The notes: generated by a model from the letters alone, not told the origin. Shown: positions 34,414 through 45,564, counted from the first letter of the stretch. The stretch: DNA of 64,000 nucleotides from Paramesorhizobium salinisoli (GCF_003335045.1 NZ_QOZG01000006.1:300551-364550), one strand, 5' to 3'. Program-made: numbers and translations.

Positions 34414-35949
34414 TTATTCGACCGTGACGTCGTTCAGCTTCATGCGGTTATCGGGCGCGGGAACAAAGCCCTTTACCCGTTTGCTGATGCCGTAGATGGC
34501 ATTGCTGTTGTAGAGCGGCAGTTCGAGCGCCCGGTCGGCCGCATAACGGGCCACTTCTTGCAGGATCTTCTCACGCTCCGCGCGATCAGTCAGCGGACGC
34601 TGCGATTCCAGGAGTTTGTCCAGCTTCTCGTCCTTGTCATACGGGTTCCACTTTTCACCGGAGTGGTACATCGCATAGGCGGTGTTGTCATAGTCAAAGG
34701 TCCAGCCGCCCCATTTCTGCTGGAACATCGCGCCGGTCTTGCCCTGCGGGATGATATCGTTGAGCAGAACATTGGTTTCATACGGCTTGATGGTTGCCGT
34801 GATGCCGACCATGGACAAATAGCTGGAGACGACTTGCGCTACCTCATTCATCGTGGCGTCATTGCCGCGAATATCGATCTGCACCGTTGCGCCGGGTTTT
34901 ACGCCGGCTTCGGCCAGGAGCTTCTTTGCGGCTTCAGGGTCGTAGGGGAGCGTCTTGAGGCCCTCATCGTATCCGAAGGAAAGCGCGCTTTGGAAGCTGC
35001 TGATCTCGGAAGCCTGACCCGCCAGGATCGATTTGACGATGGTGGCGCGATCGACCGCCATGATGATCGCCTTGCGCACCTTCGGATCGGCGGTGATGCC
35101 GTCGCGCGTGTTAAAGCGCAGCGCATCGACCGTCGGGCCGGGAACGCTGATGACTTCCAGCTTGGAATCCCCCTGGATGACCGGGATCATGCCGATCGGG
35201 ATGGTCGGGGGAATGACCAGATCGACGCGGCCGGCCTGAAGCTCGGCCACGGCCGTCGCGGGCTCGGCGATGAAACGGTATTCAAGCTCGGACAATTTTG
35301 GTGCGCCGCCCCAATAGTCCGGATTGGCTTGGAGCTTGATGTCTATTTTCGGCGCATACGAAACGAACTTGAACGCTCCGGTGCCGACCGGATTGAGATT
35401 GAAATTATCCTCGCCCTTTTCCTGGATGTATTTCGGCGGAACGATCATGGCGCCATAGCCTGCAAGTTTGGTGAGCAGGACGGGATCCGGAGCCTTGAGC
35501 TTCATGTCGACGGTGAAATCGTCGATGATTTCGATGCTGTCGATGGCGATATAGTTGGAACGCTGCGGCCCCTTGGCGCCTTCATCGCCCAAAAGCCGCT
35601 CGAAGGTGAACTTCACCGCCTCGGCGTTGAAGGGTTCGCCATCGTGGAACTTGACTCCTTCGCGCAGCTTGAAGCGGATGCGCTTGCCGTCGTCGAGTTC
35701 TTCCCAGGATTCGGCAAGGCCGGGCACGAGTTTGAGATCGGGACCGCGATAGGTCAGCCCGTCGAAAATATTGGTGGCAACCGCCGCCCATTGCACCAGA
35801 AACGTGTCGACCGGGTCCCAGCTTCCCGGATCCTGAGGCGAGGAAACGGTCATCTTGCCAGCGGCGAACGCTGGCCCGGCAAAGATGGCCGCGCCTGACA
35901 AGGCAAGCGCCATGAAAGTCGTCGTCAGTCCCCGTTTGGTTATTTTCAT
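34414..35949 (-). CDS. Periplasmic oligopeptide-type solute-binding protein (DppA-like)
   Basis: 511 residues. Sec signal peptide (MALALSGAAIFAGPAFAA, cleavage near residue 30). Extracellular family 5 features: SWDPVDTFLVQWAAVATNIF, LAESWEELDDGKRIRFKLRE, GVKFHDGEPFNAEAVKFTFE near 100, and the domain-2 segment VRKAIIMAVDRATIV near 270. Secreted partner of the DppB/DppC/ATPase set here. Ligand unknown; pyroglutamyl or other peptides are suggested by the pxp and M14 genes in the same operon. Confidence 0.92.
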   Translation of the reverse strand: MKITKRGLTTTFMALALSGAAIFAGPAFAAGKMTVSSPQDPGSWDPVDTFLVQWAAVATNIFDGLTYRGPDLKLVPGLAESWEELDDGKRIRFKLREGVKFHDGEPFNAEAVKFTFERLLGDEGAKGPQRSNYIAIDSIEIIDDFTVDMKLKAPDPVLLTKLAGYGAMIVPPKYIQEKGEDNFNLNPVGTGAFKFVSYAPKIDIKLQANPDYWGGAPKLSELEYRFIAEPATAVAELQAGRVDLVIPPTIPIGMIPVIQGDSKLEVISVPGPTVDALRFNTRDGITADPKVRKAIIMAVDRATIVKSILAGQASEISSFQSALSFGYDEGLKTLPYDPEAAKKLLAEAGVKPGATVQIDIRGNDATMNEVAQVVSSYLSMVGITATIKPYETNVLLNDIIPQGKTGAMFQQKWGGWTFDYDNTAYAMYHSGEKWNPYDKDEKLDKLLESQRPLTDRAEREKILQEVARYAADRALELPLYNSNAIYGISKRVKGFVPAPDNRMKLNDVTVE

Positions 35950-36004
35950 TGATCTGCTCCTTCAGATGATTGCGATTTTTCGTAGGTTTTAAACATTCTT
36001 GAAT

Positions 36005-37870
36005 CTAGGCATCGTGCTTTCCGAAAATCGGGGCCGATTTTCGGGCCGATGCTGTCGCGACGAAGTGACCTGGATTGGGTTCGTCATGGCTGAGGATCGC
36101 CGGCTCATCGCCGACACGATGGACGGGATTGGGAATATCCCCTTCGATCAGATCCGTGTTGCGTTCGGCTGTCGGATCGGCAACCGGCACGGCGGAAAGA
36201 AGCCGGCGCGTGTAATCGTGCTTCGGTGTCTCGAACACCTGCCGACGGCTGCCCATTTCCATGATCTGGCCGAGATAGAGTACGGCAACGCGATGGCTCA
36301 TTTTCTCGACCACGGCCATGTCGTGGCTGATGAACAGATAGGCGAGGCCGCGTTCGGCCTGCAGATCCATGAACAGGTTGATGATCTGCGCCTGGATCGA
36401 GACGTCAAGCGCCGACAGCGCCTCGTCAGCGATGATGAGCTTCGGATTGGAAGCAAGCGCGCGGGCAATGCAGACGCGCTGGCGCTGGCCGCCGGAGAAC
36501 TCATGCGGATAACGGTCGGCGTGAGCGGATGTCAGCCCGACGCGCTCCAGCAGTTCGTGGACGCGGCGGCGCACCGCCTTGCTGCCGTCGATCAGTTGAT
36601 GGGTATTGATCGGCTCGGCGACTGAAAATCCGACCTTCTTGCGGGGATCGAGCGAAGCGAAGGGATCCTGGAAGATGTACTGGACTTCCTGCCGCATCCG
36701 GAAGCGCTCGGCGGCGGACATGTTGAGATAGCTCTTGCCGTTGAAGCTGATCTCGCCCGAGAGCGACGTCTGCAACTGCTGGATCGTGCGGCCAATGGTC
36801 GATTTTCCGGACCCGGATTCCCCCACCAGGGCGAGCGTCTCGCCGGGATGGATGTCGAAACTGACCTTGGAGACGGCGCTGCAACGATGCGTCGCCTTGC
36901 CCAAAATGTTCTTGCGGATGTCGAAGCGGACGAACAGATCCTTGACCGAGACCACCGGTGGCAGGTCGTAGCGGGCGGTGTCCTGCACGCGCTCCTCGCC
37001 GACAATCGTCTGCGTGTCGCCATCAAGCACGGTCAGCGGCATGCGCTTGGGGAAATCCTCGCCTGTCAGGCTGCCGAGACGCGGGACAGCGGACAGCAAG
37101 GCACGCGTATAGGGATGCTGCGGATTGGCAAATATCTCGCGGACCGGACCTTCCTCGACTTTCCGGCCTTTCCACATGACCACCACGTCATCGGCCATTT
37201 CGGCGACAACGCCCATATCGTGGGTGATGAAGATCATTCCCATGCCGAAATCTCGCTGCAAATCCCGCATGATGTTGAGGATCTGCGCCTGGATCGTCAC
37301 GTCGAGCGCCGTGGTCGGCTCGTCGGCGATAAGAAGCTTCGGGCGGCAGGCCAGCGCCATGGCGATCATCACACGCTGGCGCATGCCGCCGGACAGCTGA
37401 TGCGGATAACGCTTCAGAAGCTGTTCGGAATCCGGCAGCCGCACCATGTCGAGCAGATGCCTGGCCTCTGCCGTGGCCGCTGCCTTGCTGATGTTTTCAT
37501 GCAAAAGCAGCACTTCGCAGATCTGGTCGCCGATGGTGAAGACCGGATTGAGCGAGGTCATCGGCTCCTGGAAGATCATGGCGATCTCCTTGCCCCGGAT
37601 GAGCCGCATCTGCTTCTGCGAGGCCTTGAGAAGGTCTGTGTCGTTGAACAGGATGCTACCTGTCTCGAAATGCGCGCCCATCATGTCGGCAAGCCGCATG
37701 ACGGACAGCGACGTCACCGACTTGCCTGAGCCGGACTCGCCGACCACCGCAAGGGTGCGGCCTGCTTTCACGGAAAATGAGAGGTCTTCCACCACGCGGT
37801 CTGGGCCGAAGCGGACACTGAGATCCTTGATCGATAGGAGAGGGGCATTGGTGCCGGCAGAGATATTCAT
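36005..37870 (-). CDS. Fused double ABC ATPase (DppD-DppF-like)
   Basis: 621 residues, two complete ABC domains. First: Walker [13 protein letters not shown] near 43, signature [14 protein letters not shown] near 158, Walker [17 protein letters not shown], then the peptide-transporter tail [15 protein letters not shown]. Second: [12 protein letters not shown] near 355, [17 protein letters not shown] near 468, [16 protein letters not shown]. The start at 37870 overlaps the biotin-carboxylase stop as ATGA. In the same frame, 143 more codons upstream lie inside that gene and are spurious. Energises the DppABC-like transporter of this operon. Confidence 0.93.
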   Translation of the reverse strand: MNISAGTNAPLLSIKDLSVRFGPDRVVEDLSFSVKAGRTLAVVGESGSGKSVTSLSVMRLADMMGAHFETGSILFNDTDLLKASQKQMRLIRGKEIAMIFQEPMTSLNPVFTIGDQICEVLLLHENISKAAATAEARHLLDMVRLPDSEQLLKRYPHQLSGGMRQRVMIAMALACRPKLLIADEPTTALDVTIQAQILNIMRDLQRDFGMGMIFITHDMGVVAEMADDVVVMWKGRKVEEGPVREIFANPQHPYTRALLSAVPRLGSLTGEDFPKRMPLTVLDGDTQTIVGEERVQDTARYDLPPVVSVKDLFVRFDIRKNILGKATHRCSAVSKVSFDIHPGETLALVGESGSGKSTIGRTIQQLQTSLSGEISFNGKSYLNMSAAERFRMRQEVQYIFQDPFASLDPRKKVGFSVAEPINTHQLIDGSKAVRRRVHELLERVGLTSAHADRYPHEFSGGQRQRVCIARALASNPKLIIADEALSALDVSIQAQIINLFMDLQAERGLAYLFISHDMAVVEKMSHRVAVLYLGQIMEMGSRRQVFETPKHDYTRRLLSAVPVADPTAERNTDLIEGDIPNPVHRVGDEPAILSHDEPNPGHFVATASARKSAPIFGKHDA

Positions 37871-39615
37871 GCGCTTGCCTCCGGCTTCGAGTGGCGGTCG
37901 ATCCGCGCGAGCATTGCGCCTGCCGGCTGGTATGATCCGGCTTCGCCGATGATCGTCACCCGGCCCGAAAGGGGAGCCGTTACAGGGGTTTCCATCTTCA
38001 TTGCTTCCATCATCGCGACGACCGCGCCGGCTTCGACGAAATCGCCGTCGGCAATATTCCATTGCACCAGCGTTCCGGTAAGCGGGGCGGCAATGCCGTC
38101 CGCCGCGATCCCGGCGGCGGCTTCCGCGGGCGCTGGCCGAGGCGGCGTCCCACCGAGAAGCGCCAGGAATGTGGCGGGAATCCCGATTTCCACACGCTTG
38201 CCGTCCAGTTCGACCTTGCCGCGCAGCATCCCGGTCTGGCCGGACGCTACCGGACGGGTCATCGCTTCGACGGTGCCGGCAAAGTCCGTCTCGATCCATC
38301 TTGTATGAACCCGGAAATCCGGTCCGGAAAAATCCGCGTGTTCAAGCACGGCACGGTGGAAAGGCAGGACGGAGGGAACGCCCTCGATGTGGAACTCGCC
38401 CAGAGCGCGGCGCGCCCGCGCGATGGCCTGTTCCCGAGTTGCGCCCGATACGATCAGCTTGGCGGCCAAAGAATCGAACATCGGCGCGATGACGGAGCCG
38501 GTTTCGACGCCTGAGTCCAGGCGGATGCCGGGGCCGGACGGTGGGGAGAACCGGGTGATATCGCCAGATGAGGGCAGGAAACCGCGACCCGGATCTTCGA
38601 TATTGATGCGGAATTCTATGGAATGTCCGCGCGGCGCGGGCGTTTCGGTGATGCTCAGCGGCAGGCCTTCGGCGATACGGAACTGTTCGATCACCAGATC
38701 GAGGCCGGTCGTCTCTTCGGTCACGGGATGCTCGACCTGAAGGCGCGTGTTCACCTCCAGGAACGAGATCACGCCATCGGCACTGAGCAGGAATTCGACG
38801 GTACCGGCGCCGGTATAGCCGGCATCCGTGCAGATATCGCGCGCCGCCGTTTCGATTTTCGCTTGCTGCTTAGGCGACAGGAAAGGCGCAGGCGCTTCCT
38901 CGACGAGTTTCTGGTTGCGGCGCTGCAATGAGCAATCGCGGGTTCCGACAACCACGACATTGCCGAGACGATCCGCCAGCACCTGCGCCTCGACATGTCG
39001 CGGGCGGTCGAGAAATTGTTCGATGTAGCATTCGCCGCGCCCGAAGGCCGCCATGGCTTCACGGGTTGCGGATTCGAACAGTTCCTCCACCTCATCAAGA
39101 TGCCTGGCAATCTTCAGGCCGCGCCCGCCGCCGCCATATGCCGCCTTGATGGCGATTGGCAACCCGAAGCGGCGCGCAAATGTCAGCGCTTCCGTGGCGC
39201 TCGCGATTGCGCCCTCGCTGCCGGCCACCAGCGGCGCTCCGACCCGCTGGGCGATGCGGCGCGCCTGGAGCTTGTCGCCCAGCGCCTCGATCACCTGCGG
39301 ATCAGGACCAATCCAGATGAGGCCGGCGTCGATTACCGCTCGTGCAAACTCGGCACGTTCCGAGAGAAAGCCGTAACCGGGATGGACCGCATCGACACCG
39401 GATCGTTTGGCGACAGCAACCAGTTTATTGATGTCGAGATAGGTGTCTTTAGCCGTTGCGCCACCCAGCGCATAGGCCTCGTCGGCATGGCCGACGAACA
39501 GGGCATCGGCATCCGCGTCCGCGTAGACCGCCACCGATGTGAGGCCATAATCCTTGCAGGCCCGGATGATCCGCACCGCGATCTCGCCGCGATTTGCTAC
39601 CAGAACCTTTTTCAT
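37867..39615 (-). CDS. Biotin carboxylase with C-terminal biotin carboxyl carrier domain
   Basis: 582 residues. N-terminal biotin carboxylase/ATP-grasp ([70 protein letters not shown]) joined to a biotinyl domain with [10 protein letters not shown], Lys about 540 being the biotin site. No carboxyltransferase domain is present. Both ends overlap neighbours by 4 bp. Together with the downstream-reading PxpB/PxpC-type gene, whose domains are related to the carboxyltransferase part of urea carboxylase, it makes a split urea-carboxylase-like enzyme set. An acetyl- or propionyl-CoA role is less likely because no matching CT gene is near. Confidence 0.88.
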   Translation of the reverse strand: MKKVLVANRGEIAVRIIRACKDYGLTSVAVYADADADALFVGHADEAYALGGATAKDTYLDINKLVAVAKRSGVDAVHPGYGFLSERAEFARAVIDAGLIWIGPDPQVIEALGDKLQARRIAQRVGAPLVAGSEGAIASATEALTFARRFGLPIAIKAAYGGGGRGLKIARHLDEVEELFESATREAMAAFGRGECYIEQFLDRPRHVEAQVLADRLGNVVVVGTRDCSLQRRNQKLVEEAPAPFLSPKQQAKIETAARDICTDAGYTGAGTVEFLLSADGVISFLEVNTRLQVEHPVTEETTGLDLVIEQFRIAEGLPLSITETPAPRGHSIEFRINIEDPGRGFLPSSGDITRFSPPSGPGIRLDSGVETGSVIAPMFDSLAAKLIVSGATREQAIARARRALGEFHIEGVPSVLPFHRAVLEHADFSGPDFRVHTRWIETDFAGTVEAMTRPVASGQTGMLRGKVELDGKRVEIGIPATFLALLGGTPPRPAPAEAAAGIAADGIAAPLTGTLVQWNIADGDFVEAGAVVAMMEAMKMETPVTAPLSGRVTIIGEAGSYQPAGAMLARIDRHSKPEASA

Positions 39616-41252
39616 CGTTGTTTCCCGGGAATGAAATCAGAAGTGAACCGGCTGATTGCGGAGAAGCGGATGCGCGCGCCGGGGGGAATTTGCCCGGCAA
39701 GATCGAGATGATGCTCTGCAACATTGGCAATGACGGGGTAGCCGCCGGTGAGAGGGTGATCGGCAAGAAACAGGATCGGCTGGCCATTGGCCGGCACCTG
39801 AATAGCGCCGCGGACAGTCGCTTCGCTTGGCAGTTCGCCATGGTTCCCGCGTTCGAGCGCTTCGCCCTCAAGCCTGATGCCAACGCGGCTCGACTGCGGC
39901 GTCACCAGCCATTCCTGCGCGAGAAACCTCTCGACCGACCGGGACAGGAACCAGTCGGTGCGCGGACCCATGTTCACGTCAAGCCTCACGGTTTCACCGC
40001 GATGCGGCATCACAAAGGCGGGCAGTTCGTGTGTCGAGACAATCGATCCTGGCGGCGCGGCGAGGATCGGGATGATGTCGCCCGGCATCGCGGGAAGCGG
40101 TCCAATCTGGGCCAGCGTGTCGCTCGAGGCGCTGCCCAGAACATCAGGTACGTCGAAGCCGCCACGCAAGGCGAGGTAGGAGCGCAGGCCCGCGGATGGT
40201 GGCTGGAGCGTGACCATGTCACCGTCATCGAGCGCGACGGCCTGATCATGCGGCGCGGCGATCTCTTTGCCCTCGGCATCGATGATCGTCATTACAGTCG
40301 GAGCACCGGCGACCGCCATGACGCCGCGACCGCGCATCCTAAAGCTTAAAGCCCCGAGAGTGATCTCCAGAGCACCCTTACCCGGCGCATTGCCGACGAG
40401 GCGGTTGGCTCTCCTGAGACTGCCCCGATCCACCGCGCCGGAAGGGCTGATCCCTTGATTTGCCTGTCCCATCCGCCCCAGATCCTGAAACAGGGCCGGG
40501 AGACCGACGGAAACGATCTCCAGGGCTGGCGATGCGGTGCTGGAGGCGCCGCGTGCCACGGCGGGCATCCTGACCGGCGTGGCTATCTCATACGCCTTAT
40601 CCCTCGCCATGTCGCGGAAGCGCACACGGCTGCCCGGCTGCAACAGCGCAGCGGGCGTCCGATCGGTGTCGAACAGGGCAAGCTGCGTCGTCCCGATCAA
40701 CTGCCAGCCGCCTGGACCGGCCTTGGGATAAATGCCGCTGAATTCACCGGCCAGACCAACCGCACCGGCGGGAACGCGTGTGCGGGGCGATTTGCGCCGC
40801 GGCACGACGAGACGGGGATCGCCCCCCGCCAGATATGCAAATCCGGGCGCAAAACCGGTAAACGCCACCCGATATTCGCTCTGCGTGTGCAGACGCACCA
40901 CATCCGCCACGCTCATCCCCACAAAATCTGCGACTTCAGCAAGGTCTTCGCCATTGTAGCGCACGGGTATTTCCACCAGCGGGCCGTTCGAGAGCTTTCT
41001 TTCGGTTCCGCTCCGGGAGGCTATCGCCGATGTCAGTTCCGCCAGGCCAATCAGGCCGGGATCGAACTGGATCTGCAAGGTGCGGGCGCCGGGAATGACT
41101 TCGCGAATGCCAGTGATGGGATTGGCCCGCAAGGCATCGAGCATGCCGAGGCTGGTATCGAGATCGGCAAGTTCGAGCAGGATGCATCCCGCCCTGACAG
41201 GCAGAATGCGCATCGATGCGTCTCGCGTCGGACCAAGCGTTGCAGCCTGCAT
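39612..41252 (-). CDS. Fused 5-oxoprolinase subunits PxpB-PxpC (KipI-KipA-like)
   Basis: About 546 residues. The N-terminal KipI/PxpB (AHS1) domain spans about 1-215 ([40 protein letters not shown]) and the KipA/PxpC (AHS2) domain about 230-540 ([41 protein letters not shown], and [17 protein letters not shown]). PxpABC is an ATP-dependent 5-oxoprolinase that opens pyroglutamate to glutamate. Start chosen at ATG 41252, with AAAGGG 5 bp upstream; the GTG at 41258 overlaps the pxpA stop. The fusion gives a single polypeptide where many bacteria have two genes. Confidence 0.88.
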   Translation of the reverse strand: MQAATLGPTRDASMRILPVRAGCILLELADLDTSLGMLDALRANPITGIREVIPGARTLQIQFDPGLIGLAELTSAIASRSGTERKLSNGPLVEIPVRYNGEDLAEVADFVGMSVADVVRLHTQSEYRVAFTGFAPGFAYLAGGDPRLVVPRRKSPRTRVPAGAVGLAGEFSGIYPKAGPGGWQLIGTTQLALFDTDRTPAALLQPGSRVRFRDMARDKAYEIATPVRMPAVARGASSTASPALEIVSVGLPALFQDLGRMGQANQGISPSGAVDRGSLRRANRLVGNAPGKGALEITLGALSFRMRGRGVMAVAGAPTVMTIIDAEGKEIAAPHDQAVALDDGDMVTLQPPSAGLRSYLALRGGFDVPDVLGSASSDTLAQIGPLPAMPGDIIPILAAPPGSIVSTHELPAFVMPHRGETVRLDVNMGPRTDWFLSRSVERFLAQEWLVTPQSSRVGIRLEGEALERGNHGELPSEATVRGAIQVPANGQPILFLADHPLTGGYPVIANVAEHHLDLAGQIPPGARIRFSAISRFTSDFIPGKQR

Positions 41253-41254
41253 TG

Positions 41255-42028
41255 TCACCCTTTTGCCAGGTCAGTGAATGGGCGGATGACCAGACCGGAC
41301 GCTTCGAGAAGGGCGCGCAACCGGACCGCGATTGCGACCGCATCCGGATTGTCGCCGTGCACGCATATGGTTTGCGCGTCGACCTTTGCCGTTTTGCCGT
41401 CGATCGCTTCCACTACACCCTCCTTGACGAGGCGAAGCATGCGCTGCGCCACGAGGTCCGGATCATGCAGGACCGCGCCTGCTTCCCGCCGTGACACGAG
41501 CTTGCCTTCCGCCGTATAGGCGCGATCCGCAAAGGCCTCGGCCACGACTGAAAGGCCGGAGGCCCGTGCCTGCTCGATCAGCGGCGAACCGGCCAGTGCG
41601 ACAAGCACCAGGCTCGGGTCAACCGCAAGTATCGCGGCAATGACATCACCTGCCTGGCGTTTATCAAAGGAAATCGTGTTGTACAGGGCGCCATGCGGCT
41701 TCACATAGGTGATCCGCGTGCGGGCTGCCGTTGCCAGCCCTTTCAGCGCACCGATCTGATAGATGACGTCGCCGATGAGCTCCTCGCTGCTCGGATCCAT
41801 GTTCCGGCGTCCGAACCCGGCCAAATCCCTATAGCCGACATGGGCGCCGATGGCCACGCCGCGCTCATCTGCCGCGCGCAGTGTCCTCAAGATACCCGCC
41901 GGATCGCCTGCATGAAAGCCACAGGCAATGTTCGCGCTGCTCACGACGTCGAGCATCGCGGCATCGTCGCCCATCTTCCAGGCACCGAAGCTTTCACTCA
42001 AATCGCTGTTAAGGTCGATCGTCAGCAT
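41255..42028 (-). CDS. pxpA: 5-oxoprolinase subunit A (LamB/YcsF family)
   Basis: 257 residues. LamB/YcsF family signatures: [68 protein letters not shown], and [14 protein letters not shown] at the end. With PxpB and PxpC it hydrolyses 5-oxoproline to glutamate. Start at ATG 42028 with GGAGCGG upstream; 100 further in-frame codons before it show no family similarity. First gene of the long minus-strand operon and divergent from the GntR gene. Confidence 0.92.
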   Translation of the reverse strand: MLTIDLNSDLSESFGAWKMGDDAAMLDVVSSANIACGFHAGDPAGILRTLRAADERGVAIGAHVGYRDLAGFGRRNMDPSSEELIGDVIYQIGALKGLATAARTRITYVKPHGALYNTISFDKRQAGDVIAAILAVDPSLVLVALAGSPLIEQARASGLSVVAEAFADRAYTAEGKLVSRREAGAVLHDPDLVAQRMLRLVKEGVVEAIDGKTAKVDAQTICVHGDNPDAVAIAVRLRALLEASGLVIRPFTDLAKG

Positions 42029-42231
42029 AGAACCGCTCCACTCAAGATGATGAACGCTAGCAAGAGCAGACAATCCTGTCCATAGTGTTGAACAATTATC
42101 CTTTATCATCCTACAAATTGCCGGTGCCATGCAAATCAGATATGGATTGTGAGAATCGAAATCCCCTCGCTTTCCTGTTGAAGTGAAGCGCATATCTCTG
42201 CGATCGCTTATGCAGCGCGAGCATCGGGACA

Positions 42232-42981
42232 ATGAAATTGGTTGGGATGGGCGGAAAAACGGCTTTGGCGGCGAGCAAGCAAAAGACAGATGGCGCGAAG
42301 TCCGTGGATCGGACGAGCGGCGCCTCATCCGAGCCGACCCTGACGTTGGCGGAAACGGTGGCTTCGCGCATTCGCGAGAAGGTCGTTTCAGGCAAGCTTA
42401 CCCCCGGCAGCCATCTCTCGGAGCTCACACTCAGCGAAGAAATGCAGGTCTCGCGCAATACCTTGCGTGAGGTTTTCCGGTTGCTGACCCAGGAAGGCCT
42501 GCTGCGATACGAGGCCAATCGCGGCGTCTTCGTATCGACGCCTAGCATGTCCACCATTATCGATATCTACCGGATCAGGCGTTTCATCGAGTGCCCCGCC
42601 CTGGCCAATGCCCATCCACGCCATCCCGGCGCAAAGAACATGCGGGCTGCGGTCGAGGCGGCCCACCAATGCCAGGAAGCCGGCGACTGGCTCGGCGTGG
42701 GCAGTGCGGATATCGCGTTTCACGCCGCAATCATCGAACTGGCGGATAGTCCTCGGCTCTCGGGATTTTATGCGCAGATCGCGCTGGAGCTCAGGCTGGT
42801 TTTCGGGCTGCTGCAAGACCCGGAATTTCTGCATAGCCCATTCATCGATCAGAACCGCAGCATCGTAACGCAGCTGGAGAGCGGCAAGGCCGCCGATGCC
42901 GCCGACACGCTGGAGGCCTACCTCGTTCAAGCGGAACGTTTCATCCTCGGCGCCTATGCGCGGGTCTCGTCAAGCCGGTAA
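42232..42981 (+). CDS. GntR/FadR-family (FCD) transcriptional regulator
   Basis: 249 residues. Winged helix at about 40-105 ([52 protein letters not shown]), FCD effector domain in the remainder ([37 protein letters not shown]). The 203 bp between it and pxpA should hold the operator, and control of the oxoproline/peptide operon is likely from the divergent arrangement. Metal-binding residues of FCD domains (Asp, and His) are partly visible in ADIAFH. ATG at 42232; a second ATG at 42247 is possible. Confidence 0.88.
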   Translation: MKLVGMGGKTALAASKQKTDGAKSVDRTSGASSEPTLTLAETVASRIREKVVSGKLTPGSHLSELTLSEEMQVSRNTLREVFRLLTQEGLLRYEANRGVFVSTPSMSTIIDIYRIRRFIECPALANAHPRHPGAKNMRAAVEAAHQCQEAGDWLGVGSADIAFHAAIIELADSPRLSGFYAQIALELRLVFGLLQDPEFLHSPFIDQNRSIVTQLESGKAADAADTLEAYLVQAERFILGAYARVSSSR

Positions 42982-43290
42982 TGCGCTGCTCGGACCGCTG
43001 CAAAATGACGTACGGTCCGCGCGCCAGATAATGGTCGAGTCTTGCGGCGATAGACCCACCAACGCCCCGCACGATGCAGATCGAAGGCCGGCCTTCTCTA
43101 TTGTGACTGTCGGCGGACATAGAGCAGCCGCATGTTCCATGTCCACGGTTTTGCACATTGCAAGCCCGGTTGCCTGTAGACCCAGCCTGCTTGCGAGGCT
43201 GGCTGAATTGGCGACATTTATATCAATGTTGCAGCCAGCGCTCAGCTACTCGCTTCATCGCAGGATTAGGAATTGTCGTCCTCCGCAGTC
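42982..43290. other. Intergenic stretch without a recognised gene; one stem-loop
   Basis: No supported coding sequence. A perfect 7 bp stem CCAGCCT/AGGCTGG lies at 43182-43202 with loop GCTTGCG, but no T-run follows on either strand. Short frames on both strands have no recognisable similarity. Confidence 0.5.
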
Positions 43291-43923
43291 TCATCTGGGT
43301 CGGCGGACTGCCCTTATCTTGCCACTGTCTCCGCCGCCACAGAAAAACTGATCGCCGCCATTGGACTCAAGTCCCGACACGCCCGCCCCGGCAGGCATTT
43401 CCAGTTTTTCCAGGACTTCTCCTGTTTCAGGATCTATGCGCCGCAAATCGCTTTCGTCACCTTCCCAGGTGGCGTGCCACAATTCGTGGTCAAGCCAGGT
43501 GACCCCGGTGACGAAGCGGCTGCAATCTATGGTGCGCAGAATGGCCCCGGTCTGTGGATCGATCTGATGGATCTTGCGCTCGCGATATTGTCCCACCCAC
43601 AGCGTTCCTTCGGCCCAGGCGAGGCCTGAACCACCGCCATTGCCCGGCGCCGGGATCGTGGCGAGCACGCGACCGCTTTCAGGATCGATTTTCTGGATGC
43701 GGTCCTCGGCAAGTTGAAACAGATGCTCGCCGTCGAAAGCCGTTCCCGCATGCGCGGCGACATCGATCGAGCGAACCTTCTTCCCACTCGTCGGATCCAG
43801 GGCGTTGAGCCTGTCTCCTGAGGCGAACCAGATGTTTTGACCGTCAAAGGTGACGCCATGAACCTGGTCAGCGCCCGGAAAGGGGCCGTATTCATGGAGG
43901 ATTTCGGCTTGTGTCTGTTTCAT
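43291..43923 (-). CDS. Beta-propeller protein, glutamine-cyclotransferase-like
   Basis: About 210 residues. Repeated propeller strands: VTFDGQNIWFASGDRLNALD, AFDGEHLFQLAEDRIQKIDP, LAWAEGTLWVGQYRERKIHQ, VTWLDHELWHATWEGDESDL, each ending in an IDPxTG turn. Resembles Rhizobiales proteins annotated as glutamine cyclotransferase (SMP-30/propeller type), but the catalytic identity cannot be verified. No signal peptide. ATG 43923 has GAGGAAGAG upstream. The divergent-control arrangement with the helical regulator gene just upstream suggests both are one unit. Confidence 0.7.
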   Translation of the reverse strand: MKQTQAEILHEYGPFPGADQVHGVTFDGQNIWFASGDRLNALDPTSGKKVRSIDVAAHAGTAFDGEHLFQLAEDRIQKIDPESGRVLATIPAPGNGGGSGLAWAEGTLWVGQYRERKIHQIDPQTGAILRTIDCSRFVTGVTWLDHELWHATWEGDESDLRRIDPETGEVLEKLEMPAGAGVSGLESNGGDQFFCGGGDSGKIRAVRRPR

Positions 43924-43962
43924 GGTCTCTTCCTCGATAATTTTTTTCACCTGTGAAGAAGC

Positions 43963-45183
43963 TTAGCCGCTCGGCAGGGGGCCGGGGAGTAACAATGCCG
44001 TCGGGAATCCGGGCAAGGGCGGCATCATCCAACGCCGGGCTCTCGCCCGGCCAAACGACTGCACCTTGCCCGCTGCCGCGAGGTGTTCGAGCGCGCGTTG
44101 TACAGTGCGGGGGCTGGTTGCGAGCGCAATCGCCAGGGCCGAGCTCGACCATGACTCGCCGTCGGCAAGGAAGGCGAGCACTGCCGCATGGCTCTCTTCG
44201 ACGGGCGGTGCCAATACGACGATCTCTGGAGCCCGACAGGGCGCCAGCGCAAAGCCGCGGGTCGTCGCGCTGACATCAGCCAGTTCCCGAAGTTCGGCGC
44301 GAAGCCGTCCGATTTCAACCCGCAACCGCGCGCGATGCGATTCGTCGGCATATCTGGCGCCAAAAGCGCGGGCGAGCAGGGCGCTCCTCGAAACATCTGC
44401 GGGCCAAGCTTCGGCCAGAGCACGGACCAATGCGAATAAAACCGGGCGTGTCGCGAGCGAGACGACCACGTCAGCTCCTCGTACGACATTGCGGCACGCA
44501 TCCACCACGAGCGCCCCTGACGCCAGCAGCACTTCGACCTCATCGAGCAGAAGAGGACGCTCTTCGCCGGAGGCAATCAGCCGCGCTGCTTGTGTGTTCA
44601 ACAGGCGAAAGGCGCTTTCGACCTCCGTTGTCAGGCCGGGTATGCCGGCCGCCCGTGCGGCAAGCTCCGCCCGTGTCAGGGCTTCACGTGCCGCCTTCGC
44701 CTTGATGCGCCGGATGGCGATTCCGGCGATCGCGAGTTCGTGAGCTGCCTTTAATGCAGGCGGGAGCGCCGCGGGGTCCATGCCGGCAAGCAGGTGCTCG
44801 GCCTCGCCCAGCCGACCGATCAGGAGCAGGCGCCGGATTTCAAGATTGCGCGCATGCGCCGCATTGATGCGATCACCACGCGCTTCGAGCGTCGTGCGCG
44901 CCCTTTCCAGGGCCTTTTGAGGCCAGGTGAGGTCGCGCGAGACAAGGGCGATCTCGGCTTCTGCGAGAACACACCGCGCGCGAGCAACCGCCTCCCTCGG
45001 GCCAAAGGCGCGCGCCGCACTCTTAAGGAGCGTTTTCGCTCGCACGAAATCGCCGAGCTGAGCCATCGCGATGCCACGAAGGGCAAGCGCAGGGGCATCG
45101 TCACGCAGCGCGACCCGTTTCAATGCGCTGATGGGATCACCGGCCGCGAGCGCGCGTGCGGCGGCGGTAATCAGCGAGTCCAT
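43963..45183 (-). CDS. Helix-turn-helix regulator with TPR-like N-terminus
   Basis: 406 residues, Ala/Arg/Leu rich. Helical repeats (LRGIAMAQLGDFVRAKTLLK, ARCVLAEAEIALVSRDLTWP) resemble TPR units over about 1-190. Residues about 260-315 resemble an OmpR/SARP-like winged helix (LLARAFGARYADESHRARLR, VEIGRLRAELRELADV), and a second helix-turn-helix follows at about 345-395 (LAIALATSPRTVQRALEHLA). No membrane segment. It lies 39 bp upstream of the propeller gene, same strand, and diverges from a small membrane protein gene. Ligand and targets unknown. Confidence 0.7.
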   Translation of the reverse strand: MDSLITAAARALAAGDPISALKRVALRDDAPALALRGIAMAQLGDFVRAKTLLKSAARAFGPREAVARARCVLAEAEIALVSRDLTWPQKALERARTTLEARGDRINAAHARNLEIRRLLLIGRLGEAEHLLAGMDPAALPPALKAAHELAIAGIAIRRIKAKAAREALTRAELAARAAGIPGLTTEVESAFRLLNTQAARLIASGEERPLLLDEVEVLLASGALVVDACRNVVRGADVVVSLATRPVLFALVRALAEAWPADVSRSALLARAFGARYADESHRARLRVEIGRLRAELRELADVSATTRGFALAPCRAPEIVVLAPPVEESHAAVLAFLADGESWSSSALAIALATSPRTVQRALEHLAAAGKVQSFGRARARRWMMPPLPGFPTALLLPGPLPSG

Positions 45184-45276
45184 CGGAATCCCGTCACACT
45201 TGTCACTCCTATTGTTTCGCGGTCCGGCGCTAATCTATCCCGTGCCCCATCAAGCCAAAAGAAGGAGACAAGAGCA

Positions 45277-45564
45277 ATGGCCCCGACCAAAGCTGATATC
45301 GGCGCAAGCCTGTATGATGCGGCCCACAGTGAATGCAGGGATGCGCCCGACCGTGTGGCTGGCTTGCTGTCTCTCGCGGCGGCGCCGGCTTTCGCAGTCA
45401 TGGCTATGCTTTCTGGTCTTTCCGGTGAAGCGCCGGCTATGCTCTGCTCGACCACGCATGGTGCATGGCAAATCACCGGTATGGCAACGATGTATGGGTT
45501 GATGGCCTTATTTCACGCAAGCCCCTGGCTGAGGCTGATTTCCCATCGGCGAAGCCGCATCTAG
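45277..45564 (+). CDS. Small membrane protein
   Basis: 95 residues with GAAGGAG 9 bp before the ATG. Two hydrophobic segments, AGLLSLAAAPAFAVMAMLSG and the GMATMYGLMALFHASPWL region. Similar small proteins seem to accompany the propeller protein/regulator pair in rhizobia, but no family name is recognised. Divergent from the regulator, which probably controls it. Confidence 0.65.
   Translation: MAPTKADIGASLYDAAHSECRDAPDRVAGLLSLAAAPAFAVMAMLSGLSGEAPAMLCSTTHGAWQITGMATMYGLMALFHASPWLRLISHRRSRI

Noticed and set aside
37871..38299. 143-codon upstream extension of the double ABC ATPase gene
   Set aside because: It lies inside the biotin-carboxylase gene, has an Arg/Gly-rich composition typical of an out-of-frame shadow, and the true start overlaps the stop as ATGA.
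42029..42328. 100-codon extension of pxpA
   Set aside because: LamB/YcsF similarity begins exactly at [10 protein letters not shown] with a ribosome site just before it; the extension crosses the promoter region of the divergent GntR gene.
43182..43202. Stem-loop as a terminator
   Set aside because: No T-run on either strand and no gene ends close enough for it to serve.
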